A stretch of 15,776 nucleotides of DNA from Myxococcales bacterium. Its GTDB lineage: Bacteria > Myxococcota > Polyangia > Fen-1088. The position numbers were made by a program, and so were the translations under genes. The notes below the pieces were generated by a model. That model had not been told where the DNA came from. It ran no database searches and saw only the letters and a program-made list of their open reading frames with translations. Below, in pieces: positions 1-6,349 of the stretch. The stretch spans positions 16,365 through 32,140 of the forward strand of contig PMLH01000451.1 in assembly GCA_003159055.1 (NCBI GenBank). The letters run 5' to 3'. Position 1 is the stretch's first letter; each line of letters starts with the position of its first letter.

Positions 1-575
1 GGATCGGGCCTGGCGAAAAGCGGATCGAGATACTTGTGCAGGAAATACTGGACGCCAGGACCTGAGGTCTCGCCGGCTTCGACCAGCGGCACCCACAACG
101 GACACGCCTGTTGGATCACCTGCAGTCTTGGAGCAAGCTTGGCAAGCTCGAGGGCGTAGGAACCCGACGCAACCGTGCCGGCGGTACCGAGCACCGCCAC
201 GGTTCCCGTCGCCAGCGACGGCAGAGTCACCCCCGGACTCACCCCCGGCGGCAGGCCAGCCAAGGCCTCGGCGGACGGGCGCACGACGCCAAGGATTCGC
301 CGGTCTGGCCGATGCGCGGGCAGGTGGCGCTGTTGCAGCGTGCGCAAGGCCTGCGCGGAAGCGGTGTTGCACGCGAGCACGACCAGCGGGCACCCGGCGT
401 CGAATAGAAACTCCACCGCCTCGCGGGTGAAGCTGTGGACCACCTGCAAGCTGCGGCTGCCGTAGGGCGCCCGTGCGCTGTCGCCAAGGTAGAAGTAGTC
501 GTACTCCGGCAGCCGCTGTATCAGCGAGCGCAGGACGGTCAGGCCGCCGAAGCCGGAATCGAAGACACCGATCAC
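1..575 (-). CDS. murI: Glutamate racemase, C-terminus cut by window edge
   Basis: Cofactor-independent racemase that makes D-glutamate from L-glutamate for peptidoglycan synthesis in the cytoplasm. About 191 residues are visible. The N-terminus reads VIGVFDSGFGGLTVL with the family's catalytic-region Asp6-Ser7-Gly8. LGDSARAPYG follows at 30-39, the first catalytic cysteine Cys69 lies in ACNTAS, GTAGTVASGSY lies at 130-140, and a CPLWVPLVEAGE block at 158-169. The second catalytic cysteine lies beyond the window edge. The GTG start at 575-573 is chosen because AGAGG sits 7 bases upstream (583-587) and no other start lies between it and the in-frame cysS stop. It follows cysS by 33 bases, in the same frame after the cysS TAG, so it is probably the last gene of that operon. 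Compared with typical MurI there is an extra Pro/Gly-rich stretch at about residues 106-120 that contains a short tandem duplication. Identification is firm. Confidence 0.95.
   Translation of the reverse strand, partial: MIGVFDSGFGGLTVLRSLIQRLPEYDYFYLGDSARAPYGSRSLQVVHSFTREAVEFLFDAGCPLVVLACNTASAQALRTLQQRHLPAHRPDRRILGVVRPSAEALAGLPPGVSPGVTLPSLATGTVAVLGTAGTVASGSYALELAKLAPRLQVIQQACPLWVPLVEAGETSGPGVQYFLHKYLDPLFARPD
225..248. repeat. 12-bp tandem repeat within murI
   Basis: AGTCACCCCCGG is followed directly by ACTCACCCCCGG (one mismatch). On the coding strand this is an in-frame duplication giving PGVSPGVT in a loop region of MurI that is longer than usual for the family. Confidence 0.5.
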
Positions 576-582
576 GCGCCGA

Positions 583-587
583 CCTCT
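583..587 (-). promoter_or_regulatory. Ribosome binding site of murI
   Basis: AGAGG lies 7 bases before the GTG at 575-573. It decides the start, because the gene has no ATG at its N-terminus and the reading frame is open back to the cysS stop codon. Confidence 0.65.
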
Positions 588-608
588 ACCACGAACGCGG
601 GCTACCGA

Positions 609-2075
609 CTATCCAGCCACGCGCCAGGTGGTTCCCACGGGCGCGTCCATCAGCTCGACGCCCTTGTCGCGAAGCTCGGCGCGGATCTCGTCGGCGCGCT
701 TAAAATCCTTTGCGGCGCGCGCGGCGGTCCGATCGGCAATCCGTGCTTCGACGGCAGAGCGGTCGATCTTTCGCCGCATGCACAGCCGATCGCGACGACC
801 GAGCAAGAAATCGTCCGGTTTGCGCAGCATGATCCCCAGCGTGGCGCCGATGTCACGGGCGTCGCGCGCGATGGCGGCCAAGGTCTGCTGCCGCTGGGGC
901 TTGGGCATCGACTTCGCGTCGTCGAGCAGCTTGTTGGCCAAGACAAAAGCGTCGTAGAGGTGCCCAATCGCCGCTGCGGTGTTGAAATCGTCGTCCATCG
1001 CCGCGCCCGCTTCTTCGGCCAGCTTCGACGGCGGCAACGGGTCCGGCAGCTTGACCGGAGCCAAGAACGCATCGAGGCGCTCCAGCGTCCGGTAGAAATA
1101 GTCCAGCCGTGCTTCCGCTTCGTCGAGGTCGGGATAGACGGTCTGGCCTTCGCTGTCGCGCGCGATGGTGAAGTTGGCCGGGCTCCGGTAGTGCACGCTG
1201 ATGAGCAGCAGTCGCAACGCCTCGAGGTCATGGGTTTCGGCAACTTTGCGAATCGTCACCACGTTGCCGAGCGACTTCGACATCTTTTCACCGCCGAAGT
1301 TCACCATCCCTGCGTGCATCCAGTGGCGCGCAAACGAACCATAGGCGCCCTCCGACTGGGCGATTTCGTTTTCGTGGTGGGGAAAGATCAAATCCGATCC
1401 GCCGCCGTGAATGTCGAAGGCGTCGCCCAGGTAGCGATGGGACATGGCCGAGCACTCGATGTGCCAGCCAGGCCGTCCCGGTCCCCACGGGCTCTCCCAA
1501 AACGGCTCGCCCGGCTTCGCGCCCTTCCAAAGGGCGAAATCCAGCGGGCTTCGCTTGTGCTCGCCGACCTCGATGCGCGCACCTGCCTGCAAGTCGTCGA
1601 TGCTTTGACCGGAAAGCGCCCCGTAGCGTGGAAAGCCAGCAACGGCGTAGTACACGTCGCCGTCCGCCGCGTAGGCCAAGCCCCGCTCTTCCAGCCGCTT
1701 GATGACCTCAATGTCCTCCGCGATGTGTAGGGTCGCGCGCGGCTCGATATCGGGCGGCTTAATGCCGAGAGCAGCCGAATCCGCGGACATCGCGTCGGCG
1801 TAGTAATTCGCCACCTCGGCGGCGCTGCGGCCTTCGGCGTTCGCCTTGCGAATGATCTTGTCGTCGACGTCGGTGATGTTGCGGACCAGAAGAACCTGCA
1901 ATCCCCGTCGACGCAAGTGGCGAGCGATCACGTCGAACGCGACCATGGTTCGCGCGTGGCCCACGTGGCACAGGTCGTAGACCGTGACGCCGCAAACGTA
2001 GATGCCGACCTTGCCGGGTGCAAGCAGGGTGAGCTCGACCTTCTTCTTTTCACGCGTGTCGTAGATTCGTTGCAT
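609..2075 (-). CDS. cysS: Cysteinyl-tRNA synthetase
   Basis: Class I aminoacyl-tRNA synthetase that charges tRNA-Cys with cysteine in the cytoplasm. It has 488 residues, slightly longer than the roughly 460 of the E. coli enzyme. The class I HIGH signature is HVGH at 37-40 and the KMSKS loop is exact at 264-268. The zinc site is complete: Cys28 in YVCGVTVYD, Cys208 in WHIECSAM, and His233 and Glu237 in PHHENE. The C-terminal part holds the helical anticodon-binding region, ending in a typical RADEIRAELRDKGVEL tail. The ATG at 2075 is preceded by a Shine-Dalgarno sequence that overlaps the stop of the upstream membrane-protein gene, 9 bases away, so translation is probably coupled. It is followed by murI. 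All key residues are present and nothing suggests decay. A long open frame on the opposite strand is a shadow. Confidence 0.98.
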   Translation of the reverse strand: MQRIYDTREKKKVELTLLAPGKVGIYVCGVTVYDLCHVGHARTMVAFDVIARHLRRRGLQVLLVRNITDVDDKIIRKANAEGRSAAEVANYYADAMSADSAALGIKPPDIEPRATLHIAEDIEVIKRLEERGLAYAADGDVYYAVAGFPRYGALSGQSIDDLQAGARIEVGEHKRSPLDFALWKGAKPGEPFWESPWGPGRPGWHIECSAMSHRYLGDAFDIHGGGSDLIFPHHENEIAQSEGAYGSFARHWMHAGMVNFGGEKMSKSLGNVVTIRKVAETHDLEALRLLLISVHYRSPANFTIARDSEGQTVYPDLDEAEARLDYFYRTLERLDAFLAPVKLPDPLPPSKLAEEAGAAMDDDFNTAAAIGHLYDAFVLANKLLDDAKSMPKPQRQQTLAAIARDARDIGATLGIMLRKPDDFLLGRRDRLCMRRKIDRSAVEARIADRTAARAAKDFKRADEIRAELRDKGVELMDAPVGTTWRVAG

Positions 2076-2082
2076 GCAAACG

Positions 2083-2086
2083 CCTC
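2083..2086 (-). promoter_or_regulatory. cysS ribosome binding site overlapping the upstream stop codon
   Basis: On the minus strand the upstream gene's TGA (2087-2085) runs into the GAGG core of the cysS Shine-Dalgarno sequence (TGAGGCG), 7 bases before the cysS ATG. A ribosome terminating on the membrane-protein gene would sit on the cysS initiation site, which fits translational coupling. Confidence 0.6.
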
Positions 2087-3212
2087 AGGCGCGGCTGCGC
2101 AGGGCCAGCAGGTTGAGCATCGCGAAGACGAGCAGGAACGCAGCGACGATGATGGTCTTGTAGTGCTCGCGGGGACGATCGCCTTCCCGCAAGATCAAGG
2201 CGTCGTCCGGTATCTGCACGCTGGCCAAGGTGCGAATCGCTCGAATCTGGTCGAGCCGCAGGTCTTTGCTCTCGCTGCCGACCTTCACCAGCAGGCCGTC
2301 TTTGCCCCCGGTCAAGTCCGCGACCTTGACCGAATAGGTGGTCCGCAACGGCCGATAGCGGATGTGCGGGTCCAGATCGGAAATGGCGCTCATCACCTGG
2401 TCGCGCTTCTCTGTCGGGAACGTCATGATGAGCGAGATGCTCTTGTCGTCGGCGGGCTTTACCGTGTCGTCGAGGACCACTCCGCCATGACTTTCCACCG
2501 CCGCCCGCGCTGCCGCCACGTCGCGGTACTTGCTTCTCGGCAGGTAGACCTGGAGGTCTGCCGTCCGTGCGACATCAACGAAAAGCTCGTCGCTCGGCGC
2601 CAGGGAAACCCTTTCGCCAAGCAGGTCTGTCATCAGCACAGGGCCTCCGCCTGCGCTGCCGACCTTCTCTTTCACCACGGCCGCCGCAAAGAAATGCGTC
2701 GCCGCCACACGATTGGCAAAATGCTTCCGTATCGCATCGGCGAACGACAGATCTCGAAAGCGCAGCAGCCGTCCGACGAAAACATCCCTTTCCGCCTGCT
2801 CGACGGGAATCGGATCGGGCACACGGCTGACAAAGAGCCGGCTGCGCGTCCCGAGCAACCGAAAAAACTGCGTGAACTGCCACGACCCGGCGGTGTCGAT
2901 GATGACGCCACTTTCGCGGTCGGCAATTCCTGACACCCGCACCACCTGATTCAGAGGCAACTTCGACAGGGGGAGGTCGGCCAGGGCACGCGCATCGCCA
3001 AGGTCGGTCGAAGCCGAATGGGACAGGGCGAAAAACAGATCCTCGTGAACCTGGTAGATGAGGAACACGGCCAACGCCGCGGCGGCCACGGCGATGACCG
3101 GATGGCGCCTGCGCGACGATGGAATGTTGGCGAACTCGTCTGCAGGCGCGCCGAAGCCGCCCGACTCTAGTTCGGGAAAATCGAGGGGCGGCTTGTTTCC
3201 AGTTTCGGTCAC
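2085..3212 (-). CDS. Unrecognised two-span inner-membrane protein
   Basis: I do not recognise a family. The 375-residue protein has a hydrophilic N-terminus of about 37 residues ending in RRRHP, a membrane span at about 38-55, roughly 295 residues of soluble domain, and a second span at about 353-371 followed by RSRA. By the positive-inside rule both ends are cytoplasmic and the large domain is periplasmic. The soluble part begins with a possible beta-strand region (NQVVRVSGIADRESG at about 88-102) that could be OB-like, though this is a guess. The GTG at 3212 is the only plausible start, but it has no clear Shine-Dalgarno sequence. The gene is first in a unit with cysS, 9 bases downstream, and murI. 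That context suggests it is constitutively expressed but does not define its job. The topology resembles SURF1-type proteins, but I see no convincing SURF1 motifs. Confidence 0.85.
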   Translation of the reverse strand: MTETGNKPPLDFPELESGGFGAPADEFANIPSSRRRHPVIAVAAAALAVFLIYQVHEDLFFALSHSASTDLGDARALADLPLSKLPLNQVVRVSGIADRESGVIIDTAGSWQFTQFFRLLGTRSRLFVSRVPDPIPVEQAERDVFVGRLLRFRDLSFADAIRKHFANRVAATHFFAAAVVKEKVGSAGGGPVLMTDLLGERVSLAPSDELFVDVARTADLQVYLPRSKYRDVAAARAAVESHGGVVLDDTVKPADDKSISLIMTFPTEKRDQVMSAISDLDPHIRYRPLRTTYSVKVADLTGGKDGLLVKVGSESKDLRLDQIRAIRTLASVQIPDDALILREGDRPREHYKTIIVAAFLLVFAMLNLLALRSRA

Positions 3213-3296
3213 CGTCGAGAGGCAACGAATCTAGCACAAGTTGTCGCGCGCAAACCTGCAAAGGCTTGCCTCGCATTTCCTGAAGGTTGGGCGAGG

Positions 3297-3311
3297 CCGC
3301 GCGCAGCGCGG
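3297..3311 (+). repeat. GC-rich perfect hairpin next to a G-rich run
   Basis: CCGCGC, loop GCA, GCGCGG forms a perfect 6-bp stem. Its last two G bases (3310-3311) are also the start of the first run of the G-quadruplex-type motif, so the two structures cannot form together. No T-tract follows, so it is not a simple intrinsic terminator. Confidence 0.55.
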
Positions 3312-3328
3312 GGTGGGCAGGGGTGGGG
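3310..3328 (+). other. Putative G-quadruplex motif
   Basis: Four G runs of 4, 3, 4 and 4 bases are separated by loops of T, CA and T. Such short loops are the kind that favour stable quadruplexes. It lies 113-131 bases upstream of the lipoprotein start, in the divergent intergenic region, where it could affect transcription in either direction. The motif is seen directly; folding and function are inferred. GC-rich genomes produce some such runs by chance. Confidence 0.5.
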
Positions 3329-3406
3329 CAGGTGCCGAGTGCAGAGCAAAACTTTCCCAGGGTTTCCATTTCAAACCCACAGTGGAGACTTTCGCCACAG
3401 GCTGCT

Positions 3407-3420
3407 ACCGTAGCGACGGT
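3407..3420. repeat. Short inverted repeat upstream of the lipoprotein gene
   Basis: ACCGT-AGCG-ACGGT is a perfect 5-bp inverted repeat with a 4-base spacer, ending 20 bases before the ATG at 3441. It could be an operator half-site pair or a small 5' UTR hairpin, but it is short enough to be chance. Confidence 0.3.
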
Positions 3421-3440
3421 CAAGAGTTCGGGTTGTCCCC

Positions 3441-4019
3441 ATGAGATGCGTCTTTTTCCTCTTCATGCTCTCGGCCGCGCTCGGCTGCGGTCCGCGATGT
3501 GCCGCGACCCCGGCTGAGGCTCACGCTCGGCTCGCCGCGGCCGTGGCGGCCCACGACAGTGGTATGTTGTGGAACGCCCTCGACCAAGACACGCGCTGGT
3601 CATGGACGACCATCGAGCGGGCCTGGCGCGAAGCCTATGACATCACGCAAAGCGCGGTGCCCGAAGGCCCTGAGCGCGCACGCCTACTGGCCCGTTTCGA
3701 GCTCGGTGCGACCAGCGAAAGCGCGCAAGCGCTCTTTGCCCGCATGCTCGAGCCAGATGAGTGGAAGCAAACCGCGGCACTGCTCGCGGCCGCTGGATCG
3801 CGACAGCCCGAGCTCGGGCCGTCGGGAGAAACCGCCGAAATCCAGACCAGTGCCGGCCCCCTGGTCTATCGAAAGTCGCACAATCGGTTCTGGGGTTGGG
3901 GGTTCTCGGGACTGGCGGCACGCTCCGAGCAAATCAAGCGCACCGCCAGCGCCGATCTCGAGCGTATGCGATCGGACGCCGTCGATTACGAGCGTGCGGC
4001 CACGCGAGGCGCGCGGTGA
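3441..4019 (+). CDS. Putative small lipoprotein coupled to xseA
   Basis: No family recognised. The 192-residue protein begins MRCVFFLFMLSAALGCG, a short hydrophobic signal ending in Cys16 that resembles a lipobox (ALGC at -3 to +1; the usual order is L-A/S-G/A-C, so it is imperfect). A signal peptidase I substrate is the alternative. The mature part is mostly helical and rich in Ala, Arg and Glu. It has a SWTTIERAWREAYDITQSAV segment at about 54-73 and a beta-like segment around 130-146 (TAEIQTSAGPLVYR). The ATG at 3441 has only a weak Shine-Dalgarno sequence (AAGAG about 15 bases before). The gene's TGA overlaps the GTG start of xseA, so the two are translationally coupled even though an exported protein and a cytoplasmic nuclease have no obvious common task. 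Codon use and overlap suggest a real gene; function unknown. Confidence 0.8.
   Translation: MRCVFFLFMLSAALGCGPRCAATPAEAHARLAAAVAAHDSGMLWNALDQDTRWSWTTIERAWREAYDITQSAVPEGPERARLLARFELGATSESAQALFARMLEPDEWKQTAALLAAAGSRQPELGPSGETAEIQTSAGPLVYRKSHNRFWGWGFSGLAARSEQIKRTASADLERMRSDAVDYERAATRGAR
4006..4009 (+). promoter_or_regulatory. Ribosome binding site of xseA inside the lipoprotein gene
   Basis: GAGG lies 6 bases before the GTG at 4016, within the last codons of the lipoprotein gene. Together with the GTGA stop/start overlap it supports the GTG start and coupled translation. Confidence 0.6.
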
Positions 4020-5554
4020 GCGCCGGTCGCGGCAAGCCGCCCGATTCGTCGCTCGGCCCTGGAAACCCAGGCAGGAGCGACAACACGAAACCCGAGGCAC
4101 AACTTTCGTTCGAGCAGCGCTTTGTCCTGCCGCAGAAGCCCCAGGCCATCCCCGAGGCCGCACCGCCCACGACGCCTCCCGAACCTCGCATCCTCGCCGT
4201 GGCCGAGTTGGTGCGCGCCGCCCGTCAGACGCTCGAAGCGCGCTTCGGCGACGTGCGCGTGGAAGGGGAAGTGTCGGGCTGTAAACGCTCGACGAATGGC
4301 CACTTCTACTTCACGTTGAAGGATTCCGAGGCGCAGATCGACTGCGTGATGTACGCGCGCGATGCGGGCCGCGTGAAGTTCCGCCTTGCCGACGGGATGC
4401 TCGTGCATTGCCGTGGCAAGCTGACCATCTACGAAGGGCGCGGCCGATTCCAACTCCAGGTTTCGTCGATGGAACCCGCGGGCGCGGGCGCGCTGGCGAT
4501 TGCGTTTGAAGCGCTCAAGCAGAAACTGCTGGCAGAAGGGCTGTTCGACAGCGCCCGCAAGCGTCCCCTGCCTTACCTCCCCCGCCGAATCGGGGTGGTG
4601 TCGTCGCGCCAAGGGGCCGTGATTCGCGACATCGTGCGCGTCGCCCACCGTCGCTATCCGGTTCCGATTCTTCTCGCACCGGCTCCGGTGCAGGGCGAGG
4701 GTGCGGCAGCCGCCATCGCCGATGCTCTCGTGCGGCTTTGCCGTGTTCCCGATGTCGACGTGATCATCATTGCGCGCGGTGGTGGATCGATGGAGGACCT
4801 GTGGGCCTTCAACGACGAAAAGCTGGCGCGCACCATCGCCGCCTGCCCACTGCCGACCATTTCGGCGGTCGGCCACGAAACCGATTTCACGATTGCCGAC
4901 TTCGTCGCCGACGTCCGCGCCCCCACGCCGTCGGCCGCTGCCGAGATGGCAGTTCCGGTCGCGGCCGACCTGCTCGCCGAGTTGCGCGTCCACGCCGGTC
5001 GCCTTGCGCGTGGCTTGGTCGGCGAAATTCGGACCGCGCGACTCAGCTTAGAGCGAGCGCGGGCACGCCTGGGCGATCCACGACGGATTATCGACGAGCA
5101 CCGCCAGCGCATGGACGAAGTCTCCGAGCGTGCGGCGCGCGCGCTGGCCAGCATTCTGTCGGTCCGTCGCAAGGATTTGCATGCGGGCATGGCGAGACTG
5201 CTGCGCGCGCATCCCCAGCGCCGAATAGCAGATCAGCGACTTCTACTCGGCGCCCTGGAACGCCGGCTGGCCGGCAGCGGAACACGGCTTCTGTCCACAC
5301 GCCGCCATTCCTTCGAAGCTCTGACCAGCAAGCTCGACGCCTTATCGCCACTCAAGGTGCTCGACCGAGGCTACAGCCTCGCCCGCGGTCCCGACGGAGA
5401 GCTTGTGCGCAGCTGCCGGGGCCTGTCGCCAGGCCAAGCCCTCACCGTGACCCTGCAAGACGGCGACCTGCACACGCGCATCGAGGAGATCCGCACGCGA
5501 GCTCTTGCGGGCAATGCCGAACCCGACTCGCGGGTCGACGATCCGGGGCGCTAG
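4016..5554 (+). CDS. xseA: Exodeoxyribonuclease VII large subunit
   Basis: Large subunit of exonuclease VII, which degrades single-stranded DNA to oligonucleotides together with XseB. From the GTG at 4016 it is 512 residues. An N-terminal OB-fold begins near residue 58 (RILAVAELVRAARQTLEARF, then EGEVSGCK and GHFYFTLKDSEAQIDCVMY). The catalytic domain has RIGVVSSRQGAVIRDI at 191-206, IIARGGGSMEDLWAFNDE at 251-268, and AVGHETDFTIAD at 284-295 followed by RAPTPSAAAE. A charged helical region follows and the C-terminus carries VLDRGYSLARG. The start overlaps the upstream TGA (GTGA) and has GAGG at 4006-4009, 6 bases upstream. In-frame alternatives would cut into the OB-fold. The result is an unusual Pro-rich N-terminal extension of about 55 residues. 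No xseB follows: the next gene is on the other strand. Confidence 0.96.
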   Translation: MSAGRGKPPDSSLGPGNPGRSDNTKPEAQLSFEQRFVLPQKPQAIPEAAPPTTPPEPRILAVAELVRAARQTLEARFGDVRVEGEVSGCKRSTNGHFYFTLKDSEAQIDCVMYARDAGRVKFRLADGMLVHCRGKLTIYEGRGRFQLQVSSMEPAGAGALAIAFEALKQKLLAEGLFDSARKRPLPYLPRRIGVVSSRQGAVIRDIVRVAHRRYPVPILLAPAPVQGEGAAAAIADALVRLCRVPDVDVIIIARGGGSMEDLWAFNDEKLARTIAACPLPTISAVGHETDFTIADFVADVRAPTPSAAAEMAVPVAADLLAELRVHAGRLARGLVGEIRTARLSLERARARLGDPRRIIDEHRQRMDEVSERAARALASILSVRRKDLHAGMARLLRAHPQRRIADQRLLLGALERRLAGSGTRLLSTRRHSFEALTSKLDALSPLKVLDRGYSLARGPDGELVRSCRGLSPGQALTVTLQDGDLHTRIEEIRTRALAGNAEPDSRVDDPGR

Positions 5555-5676
5555 CACCGCCTCTCGTGGATTGGCAGTTGGCCCCGCGGCCTGATTCTCA
5601 GCGACGGAAGCCGGTGGCCGGAGCCGGGAGTGGAGCCCCTCCCCCTCACATGGAGGCGCGGGTCTCCAGGCGCGTG
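5555..5676. other. Convergent intergenic region
   Basis: Lies between the 3' ends of xseA (plus) and the coiled-coil gene (minus). GGGAG-TGGAGCCC-CTCCC gives a 5-bp stem near 5624-5641, and further GC inverted repeats lie at about 5610-5625 and 5653-5672. None is followed by a T-tract, so no intrinsic terminator can be called. Confidence 0.4.
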
Positions 5677-6195
5677 CTACTTGAAGCTCCTGAGCAGGTC
5701 ATCGATGTCTTTGCTGGCCTTGCTCTTCTCTTTCGGCGGAGCAGCCGGTGCTGCGGGCGCAGCCGCCGCGGCGGGAGCAGCCGGCGCGCCAGGCTTGCCG
5801 CTCGCAACTTTGGTCGCGCCGGCCTTGTGAGCACCGCCGACTTTCTTTTTCCCCTTGTCCTTCTTGTCGTCGTCGCTGGCGTTCGCAATAACCCTCTTTT
5901 GAGCTGCCAACGTCTCCGCTTCGGCTTCTTTCTTCTTCGCTTCGGAGGCAGCACGTTGGGCGTCGGCCTTGGCCTTCTCGGCCTGCACCTTCTCGGTCTC
6001 TGCCCTCACCAGCGCCACGCGATCGGCCTCGCGCTTGGCAAGCGCGTCGGATTCAGCCTGACGGTTCTTCAAAACCGCGTAGAAGGCGGCGCCCAAGGCG
6101 AAAAACAACACGCCCGCCGCAATGACTACCCCCACGGTCCAGTGGGTCCTCTGCTTCGGCAAGCTGAGACTCGGTAGAGCAACTTTGTCGCCCAT
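5677..6195 (-). CDS. Small membrane-anchored coiled-coil protein with Ala/Pro/Lys-rich tail
   Basis: No enzyme family recognised. From the ATG at 6195 it has 172 residues: a short basic N-terminus (SLSLPKQRTHW), one membrane span at about 20-41, then a charged Ala/Lys/Glu-rich stretch at about 43-100 with coiled-coil character. A DDDKKDKGKKK cluster, a flexible Ala/Pro linker at about 128-155, and a C-terminal KDIDDLLRSFK complete it. The frame stays open to 6363, but ATG 6195 is preferred because GGAGG lies 13 bases upstream (a long but usable spacing) and the extra N-terminus is Cys/Trp-rich and unlike a real protein. The gene stands alone, convergent with xseA and divergent from the phosphatase gene. 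Its TM-linker-DLL layout recalls the much larger GltJ-like protein at 8857-10593, so a structural or scaffold role is possible but inferred. Confidence 0.75.
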   Translation of the reverse strand: MGDKVALPSLSLPKQRTHWTVGVVIAAGVLFFALGAAFYAVLKNRQAESDALAKREADRVALVRAETEKVQAEKAKADAQRAASEAKKKEAEAETLAAQKRVIANASDDDKKDKGKKKVGGAHKAGATKVASGKPGAPAAPAAAAAPAAPAAPPKEKSKASKDIDDLLRSFK

Positions 6196-6349
6196 TTTGA
6201 ATCCATTTCCTCCGGGGCCTGAATTTGCAATCGGTGTTCCCTTTTGTGCAAGCTCAATCGTCACTCCACCGGATTTTTCGCGGCGGGAGAGCGGTAAGGG
6301 AAATTGCGGCCAAGCCCAACAAGATCCGCTATGGTCACCGACAATACAA

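Larger units (their letters stand above)
3213..3440. other. Divergent intergenic region (228 bases)
   Basis: This region separates the membrane protein-cysS-murI unit on the minus strand from the lipoprotein-xseA unit on the plus strand, so it should hold both promoters. I could not find a convincing -35/-10 pair for either direction. It contains a GC hairpin fused to a G-rich run (3297-3331) and a short inverted repeat (3407-3420). A 67-codon open frame from 3241 crosses it, but nothing supports it as a gene. Confidence 0.6.

Noticed and set aside
435..1730. 431-codon open frame on the plus strand opposite murI/cysS
   Set aside because: It is antisense to cysS and murI with all catalytic motifs on the minus strand. 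Long mirror frames are expected in GC-rich coding DNA, and the translated product has low-complexity Arg/Val/Ala composition.
1917..2933. 338-codon plus-strand frame opposite the two-span membrane protein
   Set aside because: Antisense shadow. The minus-strand frame has two clear membrane spans, correct spacing to cysS and a coupled ribosome site.
5605..5675. Bidirectional terminator between xseA and the coiled-coil gene
   Set aside because: Short GC stems exist (for example GGGAG...CTCCC), but none is followed by a T-tract on either strand.
4738..6177. 479-codon plus-strand frame overlapping the xseA 3' end and the coiled-coil gene
   Set aside because: Overlaps xseA in another frame and reads antisense through the next gene. 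It is Arg/Pro-rich with no recognisable domain.
6225..6251. Inverted repeat TTGCA-17 bases-TGCAA upstream of the phosphatase
   Set aside because: The match is only 5 bp with a long spacer and does not extend; chance is the simplest explanation.
6331..6333. ATG as start of the phosphatase
   Set aside because: It is in a different frame from the DLHCH motif. The in-frame GTG at 6350 places the motif at the N-terminus as in the family.
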